A stretch of DNA of 64,000 bases from NCBI RefSeq assembly GCF_029167645.1, contig NZ_CP119147.1, positions 62,001-126,000 of the forward strand, in the 5' to 3' direction. This DNA is from Streptomyces sp. AM 2-1-1. Its GTDB lineage: Bacteria; Actinomycetota; Actinomycetes; Streptomycetales; Streptomycetaceae. Made by a program: the position numbers and the translations under genes. This document shows positions 54,765 through 63,278 of the stretch, one piece after another (the first letter of the stretch is position 1; every line of letters begins with the position of its first letter). The notes below the pieces were generated by a model that was not told the DNA's origin, did not search any database, and was given only the letters and a program-made list of their open reading frames with translations.

Positions 54765-56885
54765 TCAGTCGTGCGCGTCCCGCCCCTCCGTCTCCCGGTC
54801 GTGCCGGTGCGTCAGGCGGCGGTTCGGCCACCAGGACGCCGGGCCGATGTCCAGCACCAGCGCGGGCACCAGCAGCGACCGCACCACCAGCGTGTCGAGC
54901 AGGACGCCGAAGGCGACGATGAAGGCGATCTGCACCAGGAACGCCAGCGGGATGACGAGGAGCGCCGCGAAGGTGGCGGCCAGCACCACACCCGCCGAGG
55001 TGATCACTCCGCCGGTGGTGATCAGGCCGCGCAGCACTCCCTGGCGGGTGCCGTGCAGCAGGGACTCCTCCCGTACCCGGGACATCAGGAAGATGTTGTA
55101 GTCGACGCCGAGGGCGACGAGGAAGACGAATCCGTAGAGCGGGACGGAGGCGTCCGTGCCGCTGAATCCGAAGGCGTGCTGGAAGACCAGCGCGGAGACG
55201 CCGAGGGTCGCGAGGTAGCTGAGGCCGACGGTGGCGACCAGCAGCACCGGCAGCAGGACGGAGCGGAGCAGCGCCATCAGGATGACCAGGATGATCGCGA
55301 GCACCACCGGCACGATGAGCCCGCGGTCCTCTTCGGCGGTGGTGCGGGTGTCGAGCTGCTGGGCGGAGTAGCCGCCGACGACGGCCTGGGCGCCGGGGAC
55401 CGCGTGGACGGACTCGCGCAGCCGTTCCACGGCCGACTTGGCGGCGTCGCTGTCGGCCTCGGCCCGCAGGGTGGCGTCGATGCGCACCCTCCCGTCGACG
55501 ACGAGCGGCTCTCCGTCGCCGGGGCGGCCGGACTCGGTGACGGGGGTGACGGCGGCGATCCCCTCGGTCTTCCGGGCGGCGGCGACGACCTGGTCGGTGC
55601 GGTCGGCCCGGGCGATGATCACGGCAGGGTTTCCGGCTCCGCCGGGGAAGTGCTCGCTGAGTGTGGCCTGGGCGGACACGGACGGCGCATCGTTGACGAA
55701 GGTCTCGTCGAGCGGTACGCCCTGGGACTTCAGGGTGGGTGCGAAGACCGCGCACGCCACCAGCACGACCAGGGTGCCGGCCCAGACCTTGCGGGGGGCG
55801 CGGTCCACGAAGGCGGCGACCCGCCGCCAGATGCCGTGTCCGCCGGTGGCGGCGTCCGTGGAGCGGGGTTTGGCCGGCCAGTAGGCGGCACGGCCGGTCA
55901 GGACCAGGACCGCCGGCAGGAACGTCAGGGTGGACAGGACGGCGCAGACGATGCCGATGGCGCCGACCGGTCCCAGCGCCCGGTTGTTCGTCAGGTCGCT
56001 CAGCAGCAGGGCGAGGAGGCCGAGCGCCACGGTCGCCGCGCTCGCGGTGATGGCGCCGGCCGAACGCCGGAGGGCGGCGAGGGCGGCCGCCGTACGGTCG
56101 CCGCCCCGGGTCAGCTCCTCCCGGAAACGGGCGGTGAGCAGCAGCGCGTAGTCGGTGGACGCCCCGATGACGAGGATCGAGAGGATGCCCTGCACCTGGC
56201 CGTCGACGCGGACGATGTCGTGGTCGGCGAGGACGTACACGATCGCGCAGGCGAGGCCCAGGGCGAAGACGGCGCTGATGATGATCAGGAAGGGGAGGAG
56301 CAGGCTGCGGTAGACCAGCAGGAGGATGACGAGGACGGCGATGAGGGCGACTCCGAGGAGCAGGCCGTCGATGCCGCCGAAGGCGTCCTTGAGGTCCGCC
56401 TGGGAAGCCGCCGGACCCGCGATGCCCACCGTGGTGCCCGGCACCGACCGGGCGGCGTCGCGTACGCGGTCGAGCGTGTCCGGCAGGGCGTCGCCGAGAC
56501 CGGACTCCAGTTGGACGACCCCTTCCAGTGCCCGGCCGTCCTCGGAGGGGAGCGCGGGGGTGGGGGTCCCCTCGACGCCGGGGGTGCCCCGGAGCGAGGC
56601 GAGCGCACGGGTCGCGGCGGTGCGAGCGCCGTCCGGGAGCGCCCCGTCGTCACCGGTCCAGACGACGATGGCGGGCACGGTGCCGTTCTTCTGGAAAGCC
56701 TTCTGCTCCTCGGAGACCTCGGTCGACTCGGCGCTGCGCGGCAGGAACGCGGCCTGGTCGTTGGTGGAGACCTCGCCGAGTTTCCCGGCGTAGGGGCCGA
56801 ACACTCCCCCGATGCCGAGCCAGACGAGGACGAGTACTGCGGGCACCAGCCATCGGAGGGTGCGGTGCCGTGATGCGGACGTCAT
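54765..56885 (-). CDS. MMPL/RND-family exporter
   Basis: This 706-residue membrane protein has 12 expected helices in two repeats: first helix (LRWLVPAVLVLVWLGIGGVF), an external domain, then a helix group with GASTDYALLLTARFREEL, and the same in the second half with LGVDYNIFLMSRVREESLL. The DY pairs are the proton-relay positions of MmpL proteins. These export lipids, siderophores or drugs by proton antiport. It is divergent from a MarR regulator with a clear operator, so it is probably induced by a ligand. ATG 56885 directly precedes the basic, first-helix region. Confidence 0.9.
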   Translation of the reverse strand: MTSASRHRTLRWLVPAVLVLVWLGIGGVFGPYAGKLGEVSTNDQAAFLPRSAESTEVSEEQKAFQKNGTVPAIVVWTGDDGALPDGARTAATRALASLRGTPGVEGTPTPALPSEDGRALEGVVQLESGLGDALPDTLDRVRDAARSVPGTTVGIAGPAASQADLKDAFGGIDGLLLGVALIAVLVILLLVYRSLLLPFLIIISAVFALGLACAIVYVLADHDIVRVDGQVQGILSILVIGASTDYALLLTARFREELTRGGDRTAAALAALRRSAGAITASAATVALGLLALLLSDLTNNRALGPVGAIGIVCAVLSTLTFLPAVLVLTGRAAYWPAKPRSTDAATGGHGIWRRVAAFVDRAPRKVWAGTLVVLVACAVFAPTLKSQGVPLDETFVNDAPSVSAQATLSEHFPGGAGNPAVIIARADRTDQVVAAARKTEGIAAVTPVTESGRPGDGEPLVVDGRVRIDATLRAEADSDAAKSAVERLRESVHAVPGAQAVVGGYSAQQLDTRTTAEEDRGLIVPVVLAIILVILMALLRSVLLPVLLVATVGLSYLATLGVSALVFQHAFGFSGTDASVPLYGFVFLVALGVDYNIFLMSRVREESLLHGTRQGVLRGLITTGGVITSAGVVLAATFAALLVIPLAFLVQIAFIVAFGVLLDTLVVRSLLVPALVLDIGPASWWPNRRLTHRHDRETEGRDAHD

Positions 56886-57052
56886 GGGTTCCCCAAGGTC
56901 GAGGCGTTCGTAGGACGGACGGAGTGGCGAGGTGGGGTTGGGGTGAGGTGGGGTACTGCTACGGAACGGGTTCGTGAGACGACGGTGCCGCGCGGCAGGA
57001 CAGGTTCCCCGGATCGCGCCGCGCATGGCGGTACGACACGCGGCGCAGCATG

Positions 57053-57089
57053 TCTCTCAACGATCGACTATCTCAATCATCGAGAGATA
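57053..57089 (+). promoter_or_regulatory. MarR-type operator between the MarR and MmpL genes
   Basis: A dyad with arms TATCTC (57069-57074) and GAGATA (57084-57089) lies within a larger symmetry TCTCTC (57053-57058) to GAGAGA (57082-57087). The segment is AT-rich, lies between divergent genes and sits 14 bases before the MarR start. This is the usual place for MarR autorepression. Confidence 0.65.
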
Positions 57090-57102
57090 TTACCCTGGAC
57101 AC

Positions 57103-57606
57103 ATGCGCAGCACAGAGGGTGGCCCGGGTGGAGGTACGGAAGAGGACGTGGCCGGACTCCAGAGCTTCGCCGTGCTGCTGCGGCGGATGAACAGCGAGTT
57201 CAACCGGATTGCGCACGAGTTCGCGCACGCCCAGGAGCTCCATCCGACGGATGTGCAGGCGCTCATCGCGATCCTCGACGCGGACCAGGGCGACTCGGGC
57301 GCCGCCATGACGCCAGGACGGCTGCGGGAGCAGCTGAACCTGACCTCCGGCGCGGTGACGGCCTGTCTGGACCGGCTCGAGCGGGCCGGTCACATCCGGC
57401 GCGTCCGGGACGGCGGCGACCGCAGGGTGGTGCACCTGCACTACGCGGCGGCGGCGATGGCGGTGGCCCGGGATTTCTTCCGCCCTCTGGCGATGAGTAC
57501 GCAGGCGGCACGGCGGCAGTTCGACGAGGCGGAGCTGCGCACGGTCGCCCGCTTCCTCGAAGCGATGAACGACGAGCTCACGCAGCTCCGCCGGGCGCGC
57601 GGCTAG
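57103..57606 (+). CDS. MarR family transcriptional regulator
   Basis: This 167-residue winged-helix regulator reads HPTDVQALIAILDADQG, TPGRLREQLNLTSGAVTACLDRLERAGHI and RVRDGGDRRVVHLHY, which are the recognition helix and wing of MarR proteins. The N-terminal helix dimerises. It is divergent from the MmpL exporter and probably represses it. The ATG at 57103 lies just past the dyad; an earlier in-frame ATG (56974) would cover the operator and is unlikely. Confidence 0.9.
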   Translation: MRSTEGGPGGGTEEDVAGLQSFAVLLRRMNSEFNRIAHEFAHAQELHPTDVQALIAILDADQGDSGAAMTPGRLREQLNLTSGAVTACLDRLERAGHIRRVRDGGDRRVVHLHYAAAAMAVARDFFRPLAMSTQAARRQFDEAELRTVARFLEAMNDELTQLRRARG

Positions 57607-57729
57607 CCGCCCACCGGTCCGGGACCCGCATGCGGCCGGGACCGGGCCCCGCGGCGGTGACCGCCGGCGTGCGGAGGGGGCCGCCACGGGGCCGTGCGCC
57701 GGTGGCCCTCCCGTGGTTCGCCGTAGCCG

Positions 57730-58200
57730 TCAGAGTGCCCGCAGTCCGTCGATGACCTCACACAGGATGCGTTCGTCGGGCAGTCGGGCCGGCGGGACGG
57801 GGCGGCGCACCGAGACGTGGCCGCCCTCCAGCAGGTCGCCGAGGAGCACCCGCACCACCCCGACCGGAAGGTCGGCGTCGGCGGCGAGTTCGGCGACCGA
57901 CTGCGTCTCGTCCCGGCACAGGGCGAGGAGCGCCCGGTGTTCCGGTCCGAGCAGCGTCTCGGCGTCACCCTCCGGCACGCCGTCGGCCACGACCAGGGCG
58001 ATGAGGTCGAACCGCACTCCGTTCGGTCCCGGTTCGGTACGTCCTCCGGTGACGGCGTAGGGGCGCACCAGCGGCCCCGCGTCCGCGTCGTACCACTGGC
58101 TTCCGCGCAGGGCGTCGGCGCCGGTGCCCCTCTCCCGGTCGCGGTAGGGATCGTGGAACCCGGGGTGTGCCCCGTCGGCGGGGTCGTCGGACCTGCTCAC
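57730..58200 (-). CDS. DUF742 protein (CvnC-like)
   Basis: This 156-residue protein has an unstructured acidic N terminus and a winged-helix-like DUF742 domain (VRPYAVTGGRTEP, FDLIALVVADG, LGPEHRALLALCRDETQSVAELA, LPVGVVRVLLGDLLEGGHV, ILCEVIDGL). It is the third element of conservons. The start is GTG 58200, 13 bases after the CvnB-like stop, with a GGAGAGAG site. No cvnD follows it: the next gene downstream is the convergent MarR gene. Confidence 0.9.
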   Translation of the reverse strand: MSRSDDPADGAHPGFHDPYRDRERGTGADALRGSQWYDADAGPLVRPYAVTGGRTEPGPNGVRFDLIALVVADGVPEGDAETLLGPEHRALLALCRDETQSVAELAADADLPVGVVRVLLGDLLEGGHVSVRRPVPPARLPDERILCEVIDGLRAL

Positions 58201-58213
58201 CGTCTCTCTCCCC

Positions 58214-58648
58214 TCAGCCCGCGGCGGGTGGATGGGAGAGCCGCGCCGGCGTGCGCAGATGCTCGCCGACCCGTTTGACGAGGCGTGCCATCTCGTAGGC
58301 GACCAGGCCGATGTCCGCCGCGGCGGTGCTCAGCACCGCCAGGCAGGAGCCGTCGCCGGCCGCGACGACGAAGAGGAAGCCGTCGTCCATCTCCACCATC
58401 GTCTGGCGCACCCCACCCGCGCCGAAGTGCCGGCCCGCGCCCTTGGCCAGGCTGTGGAAGCCGGACGCGACGGCCGCCAGGTGTTCGGCGTCCTCGCGAC
58501 TGAGCACGCTGGAGGCGCCGACCGCCAGGCCGTCGCCGGAGAGGACGACGGCGTGCCGTACCTCCGCGGCCCTCCCCACCAGATCGTCCAGCAGCCAGTC
58601 GAGTTCGCCCGAGGGGTGGTTCAATGTCGTCCTTCCGTCCGTGGTCAT
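58214..58648 (-). CDS. roadblock/LC7-domain protein (CvnB-like)
   Basis: This 144-residue roadblock/LC7 protein reads LDWLLDDLVGRAAEVRHAVVLSGDG and FLFVVAAGDGSCLAVL. It overlaps the kinase gene upstream as ATGA, so it is translationally coupled, the standard cvnA-cvnB junction. It is thought to act on the conservon GTPase. It has a near-duplicate at 52802-53206. Confidence 0.9.
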   Translation of the reverse strand: MTTDGRTTLNHPSGELDWLLDDLVGRAAEVRHAVVLSGDGLAVGASSVLSREDAEHLAAVASGFHSLAKGAGRHFGAGGVRQTMVEMDDGFLFVVAAGDGSCLAVLSTAAADIGLVAYEMARLVKRVGEHLRTPARLSHPPAAG

Positions 58649-61227
58649 CCGGGATCTCCTGTGCGGAGGGGGCCGGCTGCCGGGCCGGGCGCGCTGCCGC
58701 GCCGCCATCCGTCGCGGTAGGCGGTCATGCGGTCCCGGACCTGTTCGGGTGTGCGCTCGGCCGGCTCCCCGGCGCGCGGCGCACTGGGCGTCCGGGCCTG
58801 CCCGTCGCGGAGCTGGGGCACGAGGTGCGCCTGCCGGACGCGCCGGGGAAGCCGGTCGTCCCCGGCGATCGGGGACGCCGGCTCGGCCGGGCCGGCCGGC
58901 GTCGCCCGGAGCGTGGTCCGGGAACGACCGCGCTCGGGCGCCTTGTCGCCGCCCGGGGCGCCCGGTCGGCGTCTCAGCGCGGTGACCGGGGCGGGCTCCG
59001 CCCCGGAGGCTGGATCGGGGTCGGGAACCGCGACGGGTGGCGGGAAGACCGTACGGTGCGTGGGGCCGGTGAGCACCGTCCGCTCCGGGGGCGTCCCCTC
59101 GGCGGCGGCCGGCGGCGCCGTGCCGGCCGGCTCCGCGTTCGGTGCCCGGTCCTCGTGGAGGAGCGCGGTCGGCAGCAGGACCACGGCGGTGGTGCCGCCG
59201 TACGGGGAGGTGCGCAGGCCCACCTTGATCCGGTGGCGGGAGGCGAGGCGGCTGACCACGAAGAGCCCGAGCCGGTCGCTGTCGAAGAGGTCGAGCGCCT
59301 CGGACTGCTCGATGCGCTTGTTGGCCCGGGTCAGGAGCTCGCCGCCCATGCCGAGGCCCCGGTCCTCGATCTCGATCGCGTAGCCGTTGCCCACGGGTTC
59401 GCCGCTGATCCGCACCGTGGTGTGCGGCGGGGAGAACTGAGCGGCGTTCTCGACGAGTTCGGCGAGCAGGTGGGTGAGGTCGGCGACGGCGGAGCCCGTC
59501 ACGGAGACGTCGTCGAGCCTGCGTACCTCGACGCGGGCGTACTCCTCGATCTCCGAGACGGCCGCCCGGACGACCTGGGTGAGCGGTACGGGCTTGCGCC
59601 AGGCGCGGCCGGGGGCGGCGCCGGAGAGGATGATCAGGCTTTCGGCGTGCCGGCGCATCCGGGTGGTCAGGTGGTCGAGGCGGAAGAGGTCGGCCAGTTC
59701 GCCGGGGTCCTCGGCACGGCGTTCCATGCCGTCGAGGAGAGTCAGCTGACGGTGGACCAGGACCTGGCTGCGGCGGGCGAGGTTGACGAAGACTCCGGCG
59801 ATGCCACCGGCGAGTTCGGCGCGCTCCGCCGCAGCGCTGAGGGCGGCGCGGTGCACGGTGTCGAGCGCCTCGCCGACCTGTCCGATCTCGTCCTGGGACG
59901 GTCTGCGCGGCGGCGACCCGGCCGAGACGTCGATCTTCTCCCCCGCACGCAGCCGTTCCATCGCACGCGGCAGTTCGCGGCGCGCGATGGCCAGGGCGCT
60001 GTCGCGCAGACTCACCAGTTCCGTGACGAGCCCGCTGCCGATGCGCACGGAGATGACGAGCGCGGCGACCACGGCCGCGAAGCCGAAGAGGACCGCGGCG
60101 CCCTCGGCGCTCGTCAGCCCGGCGGTCAGCGGGTCCGAGCGGCCCGCCACCTCCGCCGCCGCGGCGGCTTCCAGGGCGTGCAACCGGGCGAGCACCCGGC
60201 CGCCCGCCCGGTCCCAGGCGCCGACCGGCACCGCACGGGCGGCCGGAGGGCCGGGGTGCGCGGCGAGCACCGCGTCCTCGGCGTCTTCCACGGCGCGGTA
60301 GGAGCTGTGGGCGGCGAGGTCCTGCCAGGCGTCCCGTTCGCCGGCGGGCAGGTCGGCGACGGCGGTCTCCGTGAAGGAACGCCGTGCCTCGACGGCTCCG
60401 GTGAACCGGACCAGTGCCCGCCCGTCGAGGGTGCCGGTCCGGGCGGCCACGGCGAGGAGGACGTCCTCGCGGGCCAGCATCTCGTCCGCCCGGCCGAGTT
60501 CCAGCAGCACGCGGGCCTCGGGGCCGGCGTCGGTGTTCTGGATCGCGGTGAGCGCCCCGAGCACCCCGAAGGCCGCGCCGACGGCGTCGGTGTACGCGAG
60601 GTAGGCGCCGTCCCGCTCGGTGTCGCTGTCCGCCCGGCCGTCCCGGGAAGCGAGGAGACGGTTCCGCAGCGGGCCGAGACCGTCGGTGCGGGAGACGAGG
60701 ACGTCCATGCGCGCGGCGAGACCGGCGGGGAGACCGCCGGTGTCCGCCACCGTGTGGTCGTCACCCATCCGCAGCCGGCCGAGCGCCGCGTCGGTGCGCG
60801 CGGCGCGGTCCTCCAGGACCGCGGCCGCGTGCTCCCCCGGTGCCGCCGACTGGACGAGGGCTGCCTTCCGCTCGGCCTGGAGCGCGTCGAGGGCCTGCCG
60901 CACCGGGGTCCGTACCGTCGCGTCCACGTGCTCGGCCTGGCGCAGCCGCGCCACTTCCTGGGCCGTGGTGACGGTCGCGAGACCCCACAGGGCGAGCAGG
61001 GAGACGACGGGCACCATCAGCAGGGCGAGCACCTTGGCGCGTACGGTCCGGGGCCGCGGGGACCAGGTGCGCCGGTCTCCCGGCGGGTCCTGCGGTTGCC
61101 GCGCACGGACGCCGGGCGCGACCCGCTCGTCGGCCGGAGGGCCCGCGTGCGCGCGCCGGCCGCGCACCGGGGGTATGGGCCGGTCGGCCTGGGCGCCGGG
61201 CGCCTGGGTGGTGCGGAGTGGGCGCAT
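58645..61227 (-). CDS. conservon sensor kinase-like protein (CvnA-like)
   Basis: This 860-residue membrane protein has a cytoplasmic N terminus (about 1-60), a first helix (VLALLMVPVVSLLALWGLATV), a large extracellular nitrate-sensor-like helical domain (about 90-360), a second helix (about 380-405, AAVLFGFAAVVAALVISV), HAMP-like and dimerisation segments, then a HATPase domain (LAELVENAAQFSPPHT, EIEDRGLGMG, LGLFVVSRLASRH) and a Pro/Ala-rich tail. CvnA proteins anchor the conservon at the membrane and resemble eukaryotic-like G-protein coupled modules. ATG 61227 begins the native N terminus; more upstream codons belong to the neighbouring gene's antisense frame. Confidence 0.9.
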   Translation of the reverse strand: MRPLRTTQAPGAQADRPIPPVRGRRAHAGPPADERVAPGVRARQPQDPPGDRRTWSPRPRTVRAKVLALLMVPVVSLLALWGLATVTTAQEVARLRQAEHVDATVRTPVRQALDALQAERKAALVQSAAPGEHAAAVLEDRAARTDAALGRLRMGDDHTVADTGGLPAGLAARMDVLVSRTDGLGPLRNRLLASRDGRADSDTERDGAYLAYTDAVGAAFGVLGALTAIQNTDAGPEARVLLELGRADEMLAREDVLLAVAARTGTLDGRALVRFTGAVEARRSFTETAVADLPAGERDAWQDLAAHSSYRAVEDAEDAVLAAHPGPPAARAVPVGAWDRAGGRVLARLHALEAAAAAEVAGRSDPLTAGLTSAEGAAVLFGFAAVVAALVISVRIGSGLVTELVSLRDSALAIARRELPRAMERLRAGEKIDVSAGSPPRRPSQDEIGQVGEALDTVHRAALSAAAERAELAGGIAGVFVNLARRSQVLVHRQLTLLDGMERRAEDPGELADLFRLDHLTTRMRRHAESLIILSGAAPGRAWRKPVPLTQVVRAAVSEIEEYARVEVRRLDDVSVTGSAVADLTHLLAELVENAAQFSPPHTTVRISGEPVGNGYAIEIEDRGLGMGGELLTRANKRIEQSEALDLFDSDRLGLFVVSRLASRHRIKVGLRTSPYGGTTAVVLLPTALLHEDRAPNAEPAGTAPPAAAEGTPPERTVLTGPTHRTVFPPPVAVPDPDPASGAEPAPVTALRRRPGAPGGDKAPERGRSRTTLRATPAGPAEPASPIAGDDRLPRRVRQAHLVPQLRDGQARTPSAPRAGEPAERTPEQVRDRMTAYRDGWRRGSAPGPAAGPLRTGDPG

Positions 61228-61301
61228 GGCCTCTTCGTTCCGGGTCGGGAAGGGCTGGACAGGGGGTGTGCGGGGGGAACGGCGCGGGGACGACGGGCCG
61301 G

Positions 61302-62126
61302 TCAGGGGGCGGCGGCCGACGGCGACGGGTCGCCGGACGTGGTGAGGCGGTCGGTGTGCCGGGCCCGCTGGGCCGCGACCGACGCGTACGTGCCGGAGCC
61401 GGCGTCCCGTGCCGTGGGCGAGAGCGCGACGAACGCCGAGGTGAGGAAGAGGTAGGAGCCGAGCCCGACGGTCAGGGGGAAGATGAACTGCATGGCCGTG
61501 GCACCGGGCAGGGGAGCGGCGGACGGGGCGACGTCGACGCCGACCGCCAGCATCCCGGTGTAGTGCATGGAGCTGACCGCGGCGCCCATCACGAGGGAGG
61601 CGAGCGCCACGGCTCCGGGGGTGTGGATGTGGAGGGCCGCCCAGAGGGCCGCCGTCGCCGCGACGACGGCGATCACCACGGAGACCGTGACCATGACCGG
61701 GTCGTAGTGCACCTCGCCGTGCAGTCGGAGGGCCGCCATGCCGAGGTAGTGCATGCTCGCGACGCCGAGGCCGGTGGTGAGCCCACCGGTCAGCAGGGCC
61801 CGGGCACCGTTGCGGCCGTGCCCCACGGCGAAGACGCCGATCCCGACGACCACCATGGCGACGACGAGGCTGAGCAGGGTCGGCCCGACGTCGTAGCGGA
61901 TGTCCGTCCCGGTGACCCCGAAGCCGAGCATGGCGACGAAGTGCATGGTCCAGATGCCGGTACCGAGGGCGGATGCCGCGGTGAGCAGCCAGTTGCGCCG
62001 CGAGCGGCCGCTGGTGCGGAGTGCGCGCACGGTGCATCGGAGTCCGAGCGCCGCGCCGGTGGATGCCATCGCGTACGACAGCACGGGTGTCAGCCAGCCG
62101 AAGGCGGCGTGGTCCAGGTGTCCCAT
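61302..62126 (-). CDS. MHYT-domain integral membrane sensor
   Basis: This 274-residue protein has seven predicted helices and three MHYT-type motifs: MHFVAML, MHYLGM and MHYTGML. MHYT domains are proposed to bind copper and sense O2, CO or NO. Usually they precede an output domain; here only a short tail (about 245-274) follows, so it may signal through the CvnA-like kinase encoded 74 bases downstream on the same strand. ATG 62126 fits the first helix. Confidence 0.9.
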   Translation of the reverse strand: MGHLDHAAFGWLTPVLSYAMASTGAALGLRCTVRALRTSGRSRRNWLLTAASALGTGIWTMHFVAMLGFGVTGTDIRYDVGPTLLSLVVAMVVVGIGVFAVGHGRNGARALLTGGLTTGLGVASMHYLGMAALRLHGEVHYDPVMVTVSVVIAVVAATAALWAALHIHTPGAVALASLVMGAAVSSMHYTGMLAVGVDVAPSAAPLPGATAMQFIFPLTVGLGSYLFLTSAFVALSPTARDAGSGTYASVAAQRARHTDRLTTSGDPSPSAAAP

Positions 62127-62407
62127 AGACCGGGGACGGTAGCCCGGCGGGCCGTACCCGCCGGGGGCATACTTCGAAAGATCATGGAATATGACGGATC
62201 GGCGTGCTCAACCGATCGGAGAGTGGCTGATTCTGTCGCCTGAAGGAGCGTGACAGAGCCGGACATTGTCGCCATGAAACCGCCACGAGCGGGGGTGTCC
62301 CGCGGAACACGTACCTGCTTCCGCACTTCGGCAGAGCATTCCCGGCCGGGCGTGGACTCACCCCTCCTACCGTCCCGATCCGGCCGGTGACCCACGATCA
62401 TGTCTGC

Positions 62408-63034
62408 ATGAGCGATGAGCGGACACGCGTACGGGACTTCTTCACCGAGCGGGCGGCCGGCTGGGACGCGCGCTTCGCCGGCGACGGACCCGCATACGCC
62501 TCGGCGGTGGGCCTTCTCGGGCTCCGGCCGGGGGACGCGGTACTCGACGCGGGCTGCGGTACGGGGCGTGCGCTGCCGGCCCTGCGCGAGGCGGTCGGAC
62601 CGGCCGGCCGGGTTCTGGGCGCCGATCTGACGCCCGCGATGCTCCGCGAGGCGGTGCGGGCCGGACGGGACCGGAGGGCCGCACTGATGCTCGCCGATGT
62701 CGAGCGGGTCCCCCTCGGCGACGCGGTCCTGGACGCCGTCTTCGGCGCCGGGCTCGTCTCCCACCTCGCCCGGCCGCAGGCCGGCCTGCGCGAACTCGCC
62801 CGTGTGGTGCGCCCGGGCGGGCGGCTGGCCCTGTTCCATCCGGTCGGCCGGGCAGCCCTCGCCGCCCGGCACGGCCGGGCACTCAGTGAGGACGATCTGC
62901 GTGCCGAGACCCGCCTGGGCCCCCTGCTGGCCCGTGCAGGGTGGCGCCTGGACGCGTACACCGACGAGGACGACCGGTTCCTCGCCCTGGCCCGTCGTAC
63001 GCCGGCGACCGGGGGCGGACCGGCTACGCCGTGA
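62408..63034 (+). CDS. class I SAM-dependent methyltransferase
   Basis: This 208-residue methyltransferase has motif I VLDAGCGTGRALPAL, then VLGADLTPAMLREAV, ALMLADVERVPLGD and LARVVRPGGRLALFHP. It uses S-adenosylmethionine on an unknown small molecule. ATG 62408 gives the common length; GTG 62387 would add seven residues. Its 3' end overlaps by 11 bases a hydrolase remnant on the other strand. Confidence 0.85.
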   Translation: MSDERTRVRDFFTERAAGWDARFAGDGPAYASAVGLLGLRPGDAVLDAGCGTGRALPALREAVGPAGRVLGADLTPAMLREAVRAGRDRRAALMLADVERVPLGDAVLDAVFGAGLVSHLARPQAGLRELARVVRPGGRLALFHPVGRAALAARHGRALSEDDLRAETRLGPLLARAGWRLDAYTDEDDRFLALARRTPATGGGPATP

Positions 63035-63240
63035 GGGCTCGCCCCGACACGGCGGCGAACGCGTCGGGACGGGTCACCATGCTGGGGTGCCCCGCCCCGG
63101 GGACGGTTTCCACCCGCACGCCCCCGGCGATCGGCTCGGCGCGGCCCGGAAGTTCCTCGCCCCCCGGCCCTGGAGGTGGACGCGCTCCGCGGTGCCGGTC
63201 ACCGGCATCCGCCGCACGGGCGGCTCGGTCCGGGCGACCG
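63024..63240 (-). pseudogene. C-terminal remnant of an alpha/beta hydrolase
   Basis: A minus-strand frame ends GVRVETVPGAGHPSMVTRPD, then AFAAVSGRALTA and TAG (63024-63026). GAGHPSM is the catalytic-His region of alpha/beta hydrolases. Upstream the protein (VTGTAERVHL) lies in another frame, and there is no nucleophile elbow or start. It looks like a gene truncated to its last 60-70 codons and frameshifted. Confidence 0.5.
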
Positions 63241-63278
63241 GCGAGGCGGAGCTGCGCCGGCCGCGCGACGTCCTGGAA

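Noticed and set aside
61228..62037. In-frame extension of the CvnA-like kinase by 270 codons
   Set aside because: It overlaps the MHYT gene in a shadow frame and contains arginine/histidine-rich nonsense; the ATG at 61227 gives the normal N terminus.
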